Position numbers and translations under genes: made by a program
Notes under the pieces: generated by a model
Databases searched by the model: none
Told to the model about the DNA's origin: nothing
The model's input: the letters and a program-made list of their open reading frames with translations, nothing else
In this document: positions 43,134-51,883 of the stretch, one piece after another
Position numbering within the stretch: position 1 is the stretch's first letter
How the letters are laid out: the number at the start of each line of letters is the position of its first letter
Origin: an uncultured Oscillospiraceae bacterium
GTDB lineage: Bacteria > Bacillota > Clostridia > Oscillospirales > Acutalibacteraceae
Assembly: GCA_905192745.1 (NCBI GenBank)
Contig: CAJJLZ010000003.1
Location: 1 to 64,000 of the forward strand
Direction: 5' to 3'
DNA length: 64,000 nt

Positions 43134-44285
43134 TTAAGAAACTTTATTCGGTTCGGCTCCGGTATCCGCGCCGATCCCGCGGATTTCCACCTCGGCGGAA
43201 ACACGGTAGGCGCACTCCTTCAGCCGGGCGGGCCATTCCTCCTCCGACCCCCGGATCAGCCCCGGCTCCTTCTTCATGATCCGACGGCCAAAGCCGAAAA
43301 TATCGCTGCCGTATACCTGAACCGTTTTTTCCACGGCGGCTCGGACCTCCTCCTCTATCTGCCGGGCAAACAGTGCTTCCAGCGCCGGCAGTCCGGTCCG
43401 GCGAAGGGCGTCGCCGTCCGCTTCTTCCGTGATCTCCGCCTTGGCCTTTATCCGGATGGTAAACGCCGCTCCGTTGCCCTCCCGCTCCACGGTGACGGCG
43501 GTATGGGATTTTTCCAGCTCCGCGGTAATGGGAACGCCGCCCTCCCCCTTAACTGTCAGGGTGCCCCGTTCCAGCTCATTCTGAACAAAAAGGAGACCCC
43601 TGGTTTCCGCCGAGTCCAGCTCTCCCACATAGTTTCCCTGACGAAAGATCGCGGTGCCGTCCATGATGATAGCCGCGTCGTCCCCTTTTCCTTCCACGCG
43701 GACGATCGGAAGATAGGCGTCGAACATCCCGCTGAAGGAACGCTCCGCGTCCAGCAGGGTAGCGCCCGCCGAGTATCCCCAGCGCTGACCCTCCCGCAGC
43801 AGGGTGGCGAGATATTCCGCGGGAATGGTATAGCTGCTGGTCTTAATTCCCAGCACCTCCGCCGGGCTTTCACGGCTGACGGCAAGATACACGCCGGGGC
43901 GGCTTTCATAGTTTCTCAGAAAATAATCCAGCGTGGCCTGAAGGGACTGTTCTTTTAATTGATCGAGAGAGATCACGATCGCCCGGTTTTGCAGCAGGTA
44001 GGTGTTCCTTCCGGTCTGGGTGACGAAGGACTTCATCGCCGCCGCCACGGAGGATCCGTCGGTTTCATATACCCCGGTGGCGTTCTGCTCCTGATTGGTC
44101 AGACTGCCGGAGATTTTCAGCGCCTCGATCGCCTGCAGGGAGAGAGCGCAGCCCTCCGATTCCCCCGCGCGGTCGATCCCAACGGCGGTGACCACCACTC
44201 GGTTGTTGATCTGGGACTTTTCCCGGCAGCTCGGCAGCATCACAATACCAAGCAGTACGGCGGCCAGCATAATCCAGGTTCTCAT
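43134..44285 (-). CDS. gerAC: Spore germination lipoprotein GerAC
   Basis: About 383 residues. The signal peptide MRTWIMLAAVLLGIVMLPSC ends in a lipobox, followed by NNRVVVTAVGIDRA, the typical GerAC opening. Domain segments PAEVLGIKTSSYTIPAEYLA and GMFDAYLPIVRVEGKGDDA and a C-terminal QVYGSDIFGFGRRIMKKEP are family features. It is the C subunit of a germinant receptor in the spore inner membrane. It overlaps gerAB by 4 bp (ATGA). The open frame runs on to 44,480, but the ATG at 44285 gives the lipoprotein signal. Confidence 0.93.
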   Translation of the reverse strand: MRTWIMLAAVLLGIVMLPSCREKSQINNRVVVTAVGIDRAGESEGCALSLQAIEALKISGSLTNQEQNATGVYETDGSSVAAAMKSFVTQTGRNTYLLQNRAIVISLDQLKEQSLQATLDYFLRNYESRPGVYLAVSRESPAEVLGIKTSSYTIPAEYLATLLREGQRWGYSAGATLLDAERSFSGMFDAYLPIVRVEGKGDDAAIIMDGTAIFRQGNYVGELDSAETRGLLFVQNELERGTLTVKGEGGVPITAELEKSHTAVTVEREGNGAAFTIRIKAKAEITEEADGDALRRTGLPALEALFARQIEEEVRAAVEKTVQVYGSDIFGFGRRIMKKEPGLIRGSEEEWPARLKECAYRVSAEVEIRGIGADTGAEPNKVS

Positions 44286-45364
44286 TCCGCTTTCGCCCTT
44301 CTTTCTCTCAGCGCGTTTGCGCCAAGCAGGATCACCGGCAGCGCCACGGCAAACAGGAGGAGAAGCGACATCGAAATCACCCACAGAAAGCCGTACTCCG
44401 CCTCCAGCATCCGGTCGCCCAGAAGCAGACCGACGGCCAGTACCGCCGCTCCTCCCGCCGACACATACAGAAGCTTCCATTTATCCCCGAACGCCTGCCG
44501 CATACATCCCAGAAAGATGACCGCCATCAGCGACATCTTTACAAAAATTCCGGCCAGCCAAACCGCGGTCACCAGAATATCCAAACGCTGGATCAGGCTG
44601 GACTGCGCCAGAGTCGCCGCCGTGTAATAGGGGTAGGTCACCATTTCATTGTAATCGCCCAGAACCCCCACCAGCGTCGCCTGCATTACCAGAACGACCG
44701 CCGTCGAGAAAAGAACGCCGGCGGAAAGCCCCTTCCCCACGCCCTTCACATAGGGGACGAGCAGAGCGATCAGGCCAAGCTCCAGAAAACGGGGCAGGCT
44801 TTCCAGCGCGCCGGTAAGGATCGGGGTAACGCCGCCGTAAAACAGCGGCGGAAAATGCAGCCGCTTCATATCCGGCAGCAGACAGACTGTCAGGAATACG
44901 ATAGCGGCGATCATCAGAAGCGCGATGACCGACGCCGTCCGGGCTACCGCCTCCAGCCCGTAAAAAGCCGCAATAAAAGCCGCCATAACCAGAACAATGC
45001 AAAGAACCGGCCGCGAAAGCTCCGGCGAGGTGGCCGCGGCGGCAAAGTGATCGAACTGCATCAGGTCCAGCGACTGGATATACAGGCAATAGAGGGAATA
45101 CAGTACGGCAACCACCGCGCCGCCCTTTCCGAACTGCACATAAGCGTATTCCAGCGCCCCGGTTCCCTGCGCCGCCCGGCTGTACCACAGAGTCGGCAGA
45201 AACAAAAGCAACGCGGCGGCGGCTTCCAGAAGCAGGGCGGCCATCCGGTCCGTCCCGTGCGCCACGCCGGCCGAACCGCCGGTATAGGTCAGCGCCGCGG
45301 CCACCCGGCCGACCAGCAGCAGGGTCATCAGCTGCCACGCGCTGATTTTTACGGTTTTTTCCAC
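44282..45364 (-). CDS. gerAB: Spore germination permease-like protein GerAB
   Basis: About 360 residues with ten predicted membrane helices, of the amino-acid permease-like GerAB family. VKISAWQLMTLLLVGRVAAA is the usual N-terminus; the family's RxPExxxG-like and PxxFxPx segments are seen as LSRPVLC and LPDMKRLHFPPLFYGGVTPI. It is the germinant-binding subunit. The start is a GTG (45364) after GGGGGAT; an ATG-initiated longer frame to 45,484 would intrude on gerAA. It lies 50 bp after gerAA. Confidence 0.9.
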   Translation of the reverse strand: MEKTVKISAWQLMTLLLVGRVAAALTYTGGSAGVAHGTDRMAALLLEAAAALLLFLPTLWYSRAAQGTGALEYAYVQFGKGGAVVAVLYSLYCLYIQSLDLMQFDHFAAAATSPELSRPVLCIVLVMAAFIAAFYGLEAVARTASVIALLMIAAIVFLTVCLLPDMKRLHFPPLFYGGVTPILTGALESLPRFLELGLIALLVPYVKGVGKGLSAGVLFSTAVVLVMQATLVGVLGDYNEMVTYPYYTAATLAQSSLIQRLDILVTAVWLAGIFVKMSLMAVIFLGCMRQAFGDKWKLLYVSAGGAAVLAVGLLLGDRMLEAEYGFLWVISMSLLLLFAVALPVILLGANALRERRAKAE

Positions 45365-45414
45365 GATCGATCCCCCGTTTTCATCTCGATATCCACCATA
45401 ACGTCGTTCGTCCT

Positions 45415-46956
45415 TCAGGGTTCCTGTCCGTCGTCCCGGATATCGGAGCCTTTGACGTTCTGCACCCGGAATTTGTCCTTCCACAACTGCCGCCAGTCGG
45501 CCCGGATAATCACATCCTTCAGCGCCCGGAAGGTCAGGGGCGACACCGGCGCGGTATAAGGAATGCCCAGAATGTCAATGGCGCAGATACTGCACAGAAG
45601 CAGCGTCGCTCCGAGCAGGATGCCGTACAGCCCCAATGCGCCGCCCAGAAGGATAAAAACAAAACGAAGGATCGAAATCGGCGCGTACAGGCTCGGAAGA
45701 ATAAAAGAGCTGATGGCGGTCAGCGCCACGATAATCACCATCGGCGCGCCCACCAGTCCCGCCTCCACCGCCGCCTGCCCGATCACCAGCGCCCCGACGA
45801 TGCTGACCGCGTGCCCCGCGGCCCGGGGAAACCGGAGACCGGCCTCCCGCATGATCTCAAACAGGAAATGGATAAGCAGCGCCTCAAAGGTCAGAGGAAA
45901 CGGCGTGGTGTGGTCGGCGTTGAGGTAGGACAGCAGCAGCACCGGCGGGAACATCTCCGGATGGTGGGTTCCGATCGCCACATACAGCCCCGGCAGCAGC
46001 AGACTGACCGCAAACGCAGCATATTTGAGAATCCGGAGGAAGCTCGCGTAATAGGGAGGCATGTTATAATCGTCCATCGCCTGAAAATTTTCGATAAACA
46101 GGTATGGAACAACGAGCGCGAACGGGGTGCCGTCCACCAGAATACCGATCCGTCCCTCGCTGATTTTTCCGCAGAGGGTGTCGGGCCGTTCGGTGGTATT
46201 GACGCTGGTGAAAATGGACAGATGCTTGTTTTCCAGAAAAGGCTGGATATATCCCGAATCCAGCACCACGTCCAGCGGAAGATTCTCCATCTTCTGCCGC
46301 ACGCTGCGCAGCAGCTTTTCCGATACCCTTCCCCGCATGTAGCAAAGGCAGACGTCGGTGTTGCTGGTTTTCCCCGCCTTCATCATCTCAAAAATGAGGT
46401 CGGGTGTTTTCAGCCGCCGGCGGAGCATGGAAAGGTTGATGCGGATTACTTCGGTAAATCCCTCCCGCGAGCCGCGCAGCATCACCTCGCTGGACGGCTC
46501 GCTCACGCCCCGGACGGCGAAGCCCTGAATACCGCCCAGAATCATGTACGCCACGCCGTCGATCGCGATTGCCGCGAAGCCGGAGGCGATCAGATTGATG
46601 ACCTCCTCCATGGTCTGTACCTGAAGCATATCGCCCGAGCCCAGCACATCGTCCCGGATGTGCTCCATCAGCTCCTCCGGCGTTCGCTTGTTCCCCTTGA
46701 TTTCCGTGATCGGCAGCAGGAACGCGTCCGCGAGGATATGGCGGTCGATCATCCCCTCCATGGTAATGACGGCGGCCTTGAAGCCGCAGAGGTTCAGTTC
46801 CCGGATCATCAGGTCCGAGCTGATGCCGAACCGGGTGCGCAGATACACCAGATTGTCCAGCAGGCTTTCGCCGACCGGCGTGACCGGAGCCGGTCCGGAC
46901 GGCGGCTGTGTCTTCTTCGCCTCGGAATCGGCGGAAAAATTGGTTTTATGAAACAT
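45415..46956 (-). CDS. gerAA: Spore germination protein GerAA
   Basis: A 513-residue GerAA. The soluble N-terminal half begins LLDNLVYLRTRFGISSDLMI and has QTMEEVINLIASGFAAIAID, RGVSEPSSEVMLRGSREGFT and LRRRLKTPDL, all strongly conserved. The C-terminal half has about five membrane helices including SFLRILKYAAFAVSLLLPGL. It forms the ion-conducting part of the germinant receptor. It is the first gene of gerAA-gerAB-gerAC and shows that the organism forms endospores. The ATG at 46956 is preceded by GAGAGG; the frame extending to 47,073 is not used. Confidence 0.95.
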   Translation of the reverse strand: MFHKTNFSADSEAKKTQPPSGPAPVTPVGESLLDNLVYLRTRFGISSDLMIRELNLCGFKAAVITMEGMIDRHILADAFLLPITEIKGNKRTPEELMEHIRDDVLGSGDMLQVQTMEEVINLIASGFAAIAIDGVAYMILGGIQGFAVRGVSEPSSEVMLRGSREGFTEVIRINLSMLRRRLKTPDLIFEMMKAGKTSNTDVCLCYMRGRVSEKLLRSVRQKMENLPLDVVLDSGYIQPFLENKHLSIFTSVNTTERPDTLCGKISEGRIGILVDGTPFALVVPYLFIENFQAMDDYNMPPYYASFLRILKYAAFAVSLLLPGLYVAIGTHHPEMFPPVLLLSYLNADHTTPFPLTFEALLIHFLFEIMREAGLRFPRAAGHAVSIVGALVIGQAAVEAGLVGAPMVIIVALTAISSFILPSLYAPISILRFVFILLGGALGLYGILLGATLLLCSICAIDILGIPYTAPVSPLTFRALKDVIIRADWRQLWKDKFRVQNVKGSDIRDDGQEP

Positions 46957-47121
46957 GGGGACGCCTCTCTTTCTCTCACGCAATCCATTCAGCGCGGGAC
47001 ACCCGTCTGATGCAAACAGGCTTTCCTTAGTTATATCCGGCGGCGGGGAATATATGCGGCCCGAACAGTCCATACTATCGGCGAAAAGTTACGGCTCCGG
47101 CCGGAAAGGATGGGATTGGTT

Positions 47122-47799
47122 ATGGCGATTACTGCTATCCGCACCGTGATAATCTACATATTCATTATCACGGCCATGCGGATCATGGGAAAACGGCAGC
47201 TCGGTGAGCTGCAGCCCGCGGAGCTGGTTGTGACTCTGGTTATATCCGATCTGGCGGCGGTACCGATGCAGGAAAGCGGGATGCCCCTTCTGAACGGGCT
47301 GATCCCCATCATGATGCTGGTGGCGCTGGAACTGCTGCTTTCGGCGCTGATGATGAAGGTTCCCTTCTTCCACCGGCTGATCGGCGGGAAAGCGAAAATC
47401 GTGGTCAGCGACGGCCAGATCGACGCGACCGCCATGAAGGGAATGCGTCTGACGGTGGATGACCTGATGGAAACCCTTCGGCAGCAGGGCACCTTCGACA
47501 TCGCGGACGTGCAGTACGCCATTGTGGAAGCCAACGGCAAAATCAGCGTTTATCCCAAGACAGGCGCCCGGCAGGTCACCTGCGACGATCTGAATCTGAA
47601 CCTTCCGGACAATGGAATGTCCATGGTGATCGTCAGCGACGGCAAGGTATCCCAATGGGGGCTTTCGGTCTGCGGACTGGACGAATCCTGGCTGCGGGAC
47701 GTGCTGGCCGCCAACACCTGCAAAGAACAGGACGTGTTTATCATGACGGCGGATAAAAGCCGGCAATACACCCTGATACGGAAGGAGCAGTGCGCATGA
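47122..47799 (+). CDS. DUF421 membrane protein (YetF/YcaP-like)
   Basis: About 225 residues. Three hydrophobic helices lie in the first 85 residues, with RIMGKRQLGELQPAELVVTLVISDLA as the DUF421 signature (split here for reading: RIMGKRQLGELQ then PAELVVTLV). The remainder is a cytoplasmic alpha/beta domain with RLTVDDLMETLRQQGTFDIA. The family is widespread in spore formers and its function is not established. ATG 47122 lies eleven bases after AAAGGA; ATG 47110 is too close to it. It is divergent from gerAA and overlaps the next gene by 4 bp. Confidence 0.87.
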   Translation: MAITAIRTVIIYIFIITAMRIMGKRQLGELQPAELVVTLVISDLAAVPMQESGMPLLNGLIPIMMLVALELLLSALMMKVPFFHRLIGGKAKIVVSDGQIDATAMKGMRLTVDDLMETLRQQGTFDIADVQYAIVEANGKISVYPKTGARQVTCDDLNLNLPDNGMSMVIVSDGKVSQWGLSVCGLDESWLRDVLAANTCKEQDVFIMTADKSRQYTLIRKEQCA

Positions 47800-48176
47800 A
47801 ACGCCTGATTGTCGCCGTGGCGCTGCTGCTCAGCGTCGCGGCGCTCTGTACGGTCGCGCTGGTATCCCAGAACCGGAGCGTGGATTACCTTCTTGCCCGG
47901 ATGGACGAAATGGAAGAAGCGTATCACGCCGGTGATCTGGACGAATGTCTCTCTGTTTCTAAAGCCTTTGTGGAGGAATTCAACAAACGCACCCGTTTTT
48001 TTCCCTTTTTCATGCGGCATTCGGATATCTCCAAAATTGAGGAATCCGTGGTCGTCCTGCCGGTGATGCTGGAGACCGGAGAGAACGCGCACTGGCTGGC
48101 CGAGCTTACCAAATGCCGGAACCAGCTCGAAACCCTTTCGGATATAGAGGATATCCTGCCGGAAAACATTCTCTGA
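47796..48176 (+). CDS. DUF4363 small membrane-anchored protein
   Basis: A 126-residue protein with one N-terminal membrane helix (about 5-25) and a helical extracytoplasmic domain. RMDEMEEAYHAGDLDECLSV and FFPFFMRHSDISKIEESV are typical of DUF4363. Function unknown. The ATG overlaps the DUF421 stop by 4 bp (ATGA) and has AAGGAG upstream, so the two are coupled. DUF421-DUF4363 pairs recur in Clostridia, which suggests a shared role. Confidence 0.8.
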   Translation: MKRLIVAVALLLSVAALCTVALVSQNRSVDYLLARMDEMEEAYHAGDLDECLSVSKAFVEEFNKRTRFFPFFMRHSDISKIEESVVVLPVMLETGENAHWLAELTKCRNQLETLSDIEDILPENIL

Positions 48177-48211
48177 CAGCCGGCGCGCACAGGATTCTCC
48201 GATTAAGTGTC

Positions 48212-48240
48212 TTGACAAATTCCGCGTTTGGTGGTAACCT
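48212..48240 (+). promoter_or_regulatory. Promoter of the ileS T-box transcript
   Basis: A perfect TTGACA is followed after 17 bp by TAACCT. The start site just precedes the T-box leader. Confidence 0.6.
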
Positions 48241-48508
48241 GCCAATATAGCAGAAAAACGTTGACGGAGACAGTACGTTTTCTTCCAAAGTCGCAGCGAG
48301 CCGGGGACGGTGGAAGCCCGGTATGAGTCGGAGATAACGGAATATCCCTCTGGAGTTGCCCACCGAACGGGAGCGCCGCGGCGCCTCCTTATTAAGCGGA
48401 GCCGGCTTTCCGCCGTTATCGGAACGCATATGTCGGTATGTCGTAATGGGTGGTACAGCGAAGCAGGTCTTCGTCCCGTTTCACGGGGCGGAGACCTTTT
48501 CTTTTTGC
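48241..48508 (+). promoter_or_regulatory. T-box riboswitch (isoleucine)
   Basis: The conserved T-box AATGGGTGGTACAGCG lies at 48,445-48,460. The stem I region ends GGAATATCCCTCTGGAG, the usual specifier-loop context, with ATC (48,344-48,346) as the isoleucine specifier. A terminator with arms at about 48,465-48,477 and 48,485-48,497 and a T-tract (48,497-48,507) follows. Uncharged tRNA-Ile would stabilise the antiterminator and allow ileS transcription. The remaining 80 bp before ileS hold only its ribosome site. Confidence 0.92.
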
Positions 48509-48586
48509 CTTCCGGTTTCCCCGCTTCCCTGCTTTCGCCCCCGGCAATCACCCATCATCACATCATCAGAAAGGCGTGGATGAAGT

Positions 48587-51500
48587 TTGGCGCTGTATGA
48601 AAAGGTCCCGACCAACCTGAATTTCGTGGAACGGGAAAAGAAGACCGAAGAATTCTGGCGGGAACACCACATTTTTGAAAAGAGCATGGAGGACCGGGAG
48701 GGCTGCCCGACCTATACCTTCTATGACGGCCCCCCCACCGCGAACGGCAAGCCCCATATCGGTCACGTCCTCACCCGTGTAATCAAGGATATGATCCCCC
48801 GCTACCGGACGATGAAGGGGTACATGGTTCCCCGGAAAGCCGGCTGGGACACGCACGGCCTCCCGGTTGAACTGGAGGTTGAGAAGCTCCTGCACATCAA
48901 CGGCAAGGATCAGATTGAAGCCTACGGGCTGGAGCCGTTCATCGAAAAGTGCAAGGAAAGCGTGTGGAAATACAAAGGCATGTGGGAGGATTTTTCCGAA
49001 ACCGTCGGCTTCTGGGCCGATATGGAGAATCCCTACGTCACCTATCACAACGATTTTATCGAATCGGAGTGGTGGGCGCTCAAGCAAATCTGGGAAAAGG
49101 GGCTGCTGTACAAAGGCTTCAAGATCGTCCCCTACTGCCCCCGCTGCGGCACCCCGCTTTCCAGCCACGAGGTCGCGCAGGGCTATAAGGACGTAAAGGA
49201 ACGCTCCGCCATCGCCAAATTCAAGGTAAAGGGCGAAGACGCCTATATCCTCGCCTGGACCACCACGCCGTGGACCCTCCCCTCCAATGTGGCGCTCTGC
49301 GTCAACCCGGATGAAACGTATGCAAAGGTCCGCTGCGGCGAGGAAACCTATATTCTCGCCGAACACCTGGCCGAAACAGTCCTTGGCGGGGAATACACCG
49401 TGCTGGAAACCAAAACCGGCCGCGAACTGGAGCATCTGGAATACGAGCCGCTGTTCGATTTCGTACAGCCGGCGAAAAAGTGCTGGTACGTCACCTGCGA
49501 CGGATATGTTACCCTGACCGACGGCACCGGCGTGGTCCATATCGCCCCGGCCTTCGGTGAGGATGACGCCAAAGTGGGCCGCCGCTACGATCTCCCCTTC
49601 GTCCAGCTGGTGGACGGCAAAGGCGAGATGACCAAGGAGACTCTCTGGCCCGGCATGTTCTGCAAGGACGCGGACAAAGAGGTGCTGAAAAACCTGAAGG
49701 AACGCGGGCTCCTTTTCTCCGCTCCCTCCTTCGAACACAGCTATCCCTTCTGCTGGCGGTGTGACACGCCCCTGATCTACTACGCGCGGGAAAGCTGGTT
49801 TATCCGGATGACCGACGTGAAGGACGACCTGATCCGGAACAACAATACCGTCAACTGGATGCCGGAGAGCATCGGCAAGGGCCGCTTCGGCGACTGGCTG
49901 GAAAACGTGCAGGACTGGGGTATCAGCCGGAACCGGTACTGGGGTACGCCGCTGAATATCTGGGTGTGCGAATGCGGCCACCAGCACGCGGTAGGCAGCA
50001 TCGCCGAGCTGAAGGAACTGTCCGACAACTGCCCGGACGATATCGAACTGCACCGTCCCTATGTGGACGCGGTCACCATCCGCTGCCCGAAATGCGGCAA
50101 GCCGATGACCCGCACCCCGGAGGTGATCGACTGCTGGTTCGATTCCGGTTCCATGCCCTTCGCCCAGCACCATTATCCGTTTGAAAACAAAGAATTGTTT
50201 GAACAGCAGTTCCCCGCCGATTTCATCTCCGAAGCGGTGGACCAAACCCGCGGGTGGTTCTATTCCCTGCTGGCAATCTCCACCCTTCTGTTCAACAAGG
50301 CGCCTTACCGGAACGTGATCGTCCTCGGCCATGTGCAGGATGAAAACGGGCAAAAGATGTCCAAATCCAAAGGGAACGCGGTCGATCCCTTCGAAGCGCT
50401 CGCCGCCTACGGCGCGGACGCGATCCGCTGGTATTTCTACTCCAATTCCGCCCCGTGGCTGCCCAACCGTTTCCATGCCAAAGCGGTGCAGGAGGGCCAG
50501 CGCAAGTTCCTCTCCACCCTGTGGAACACCTATGCCTTCTTCGTCCTGTACGCCAACATCGACGGCTTTGACGCTTCCCGGTATTCGCTGGACGAGGCGA
50601 AGCTGACCGTCATGGACAAATGGCTGCTCAGCAAGCTGAATTCCCTTGTACTCGAGGTGGACGCCAATCTGAACGACTATAAAATTCCCGAGACCGCCCG
50701 CGCCCTTCAGGAATTTGTGGACGATCTGAGCAACTGGTATGTCCGCCGCGGCCGGGAACGCTACTGGGTTTCCGGTATGCCGGAGGACAAGATCGCCGCG
50801 TACATGACTCTGTATACCGCGCTGGTGACCGTCGCCAAGCTGGCGGCCCCGATGATCCCCTTCATGAGCGAGGACATCTACCGCAATCTGGTGTGCAGTC
50901 TCGACCCGTCCGCGCCGGAAAGCGTCCATCTCTGTAACTTCCCCACGGCGGACGAAAGCCGGATTGACCGGAAGCTGGAGGAGGACATGGAAGAAGTCCT
51001 TCAGGTTGTTACGCTGGGCCGCGCGGCCCGGAACGCCGCCAGCATTAAGAACCGTCAGCCCCTCGCCAAGCTCTTTGTAATGACGGACCATCCGCTGGAT
51101 CCGCTGTATCAGGAGATTGTCCGGGATGAGCTGAATGTGAAGGAGTTTGCCTTTACGGAGGATGTGTCCGATTTCACCGCCTATACCTTCAAGCCGCAGC
51201 TTAAGCTGCTTGGGCAGAAATACGGCAAGCGGATTGGCGAAATTCGCAATGCGCTGGCGGCGCTGGACGGCGGCAAAGCCAAAAAGGAACTGGACGCCAA
51301 CGGCGTACTGGTCCTTGCCTTGACAGAAGGGGACGTTTCCCTCACCCCGGAGGAACTGCTGATCGACGCGTCGCCGAAGCCCGGCTTTGCCAGCGAAAGC
51401 GACCGCGGCGTGACGGTGGTGCTGGATACCACCCTGACCGACGAGTTGATTGAAGAGGGTTTCGTACGGGAGATTGTCAGTAAGATCCAGTCCATGCGGA

Positions 51501-51706
51501 AGGAAGCCGATTTCAACGTAACCGATCACATCGCCGTTTATCAGACAGGGAGCGAAAAAATCGCCCGTCTGATGACCGAAAACCGGAACGCAATCGCCGG
51601 CGACGTGCTGGCGGACGATATCCGGATCGACGAAATGGACGGCTACAGCATGGAATGGGATATCAACGGCGAAAAGACCACCCTTGGCGTCAAGGTCGTG
51701 AAATAA
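48587..51706 (+). CDS. ileS: Isoleucyl-tRNA synthetase, eukaryote-like type
   Basis: A 1039-residue class I synthetase. The HIGH motif is PHIGH (56-60), KMSKS occurs at QKMSKSKGN (about 588-596), and the CP1 editing domain and a long anticodon-binding C-terminus are present. PRKAGWDTHGLPVE and the Y-EKVPTNLNFVERE start match the eukaryote-like IleRS2 group, which is often insensitive to mupirocin; this is inferred from motif style. The reading frame starts with TTG at 48587. An out-of-frame ATG at 48580 overlaps it and encodes only six residues. Controlled by the T-box upstream. Confidence 0.95.
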   Translation: MALYEKVPTNLNFVEREKKTEEFWREHHIFEKSMEDREGCPTYTFYDGPPTANGKPHIGHVLTRVIKDMIPRYRTMKGYMVPRKAGWDTHGLPVELEVEKLLHINGKDQIEAYGLEPFIEKCKESVWKYKGMWEDFSETVGFWADMENPYVTYHNDFIESEWWALKQIWEKGLLYKGFKIVPYCPRCGTPLSSHEVAQGYKDVKERSAIAKFKVKGEDAYILAWTTTPWTLPSNVALCVNPDETYAKVRCGEETYILAEHLAETVLGGEYTVLETKTGRELEHLEYEPLFDFVQPAKKCWYVTCDGYVTLTDGTGVVHIAPAFGEDDAKVGRRYDLPFVQLVDGKGEMTKETLWPGMFCKDADKEVLKNLKERGLLFSAPSFEHSYPFCWRCDTPLIYYARESWFIRMTDVKDDLIRNNNTVNWMPESIGKGRFGDWLENVQDWGISRNRYWGTPLNIWVCECGHQHAVGSIAELKELSDNCPDDIELHRPYVDAVTIRCPKCGKPMTRTPEVIDCWFDSGSMPFAQHHYPFENKELFEQQFPADFISEAVDQTRGWFYSLLAISTLLFNKAPYRNVIVLGHVQDENGQKMSKSKGNAVDPFEALAAYGADAIRWYFYSNSAPWLPNRFHAKAVQEGQRKFLSTLWNTYAFFVLYANIDGFDASRYSLDEAKLTVMDKWLLSKLNSLVLEVDANLNDYKIPETARALQEFVDDLSNWYVRRGRERYWVSGMPEDKIAAYMTLYTALVTVAKLAAPMIPFMSEDIYRNLVCSLDPSAPESVHLCNFPTADESRIDRKLEEDMEEVLQVVTLGRAARNAASIKNRQPLAKLFVMTDHPLDPLYQEIVRDELNVKEFAFTEDVSDFTAYTFKPQLKLLGQKYGKRIGEIRNALAALDGGKAKKELDANGVLVLALTEGDVSLTPEELLIDASPKPGFASESDRGVTVVLDTTLTDELIEEGFVREIVSKIQSMRKEADFNVTDHIAVYQTGSEKIARLMTENRNAIAGDVLADDIRIDEMDGYSMEWDINGEKTTLGVKVVK

Positions 51707-51732
51707 GACCGGGCAACATTGTTATGGCAAAA

Positions 51733-51768
51733 CAGCGGCGGGCCGAAAATACGGCCCGCCGCTGTTTT
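51733..51768. terminator. Terminator between ileS and the phosphatase gene
   Basis: A perfect 13-bp stem CAGCGGCGGGCCG/CGGCCCGCCGCTG with a 6-nt loop is followed by TTTT; the left flank AAAA makes it bidirectional. It closes the convergent ileS and phosphatase genes. Confidence 0.92.
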
Positions 51769-51883
51769 GTATCTTGTATCTTAACGTTGGTGCAATACGA
51801 ATTTTCAAGGAAAAGGACATCGTCTTGTCGGTCTGTTGACGGGCGGAAAGCTCGATCAGGCCGGCAAAGCTCCCGTCCGGCGG

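Noticed and set aside
46957..47121. Sigma-G promoter for gerAA
   Set aside because: A CATATATT-like -10 exists on the minus strand, but no proper -35 occurs at the required spacing.
48566..51529. A 987-codon open frame antisense to ileS
   Set aside because: It mirrors the ileS coding frame, has no recognisable domain and no ribosome site. Long antisense frames are expected in GC-rich genes.
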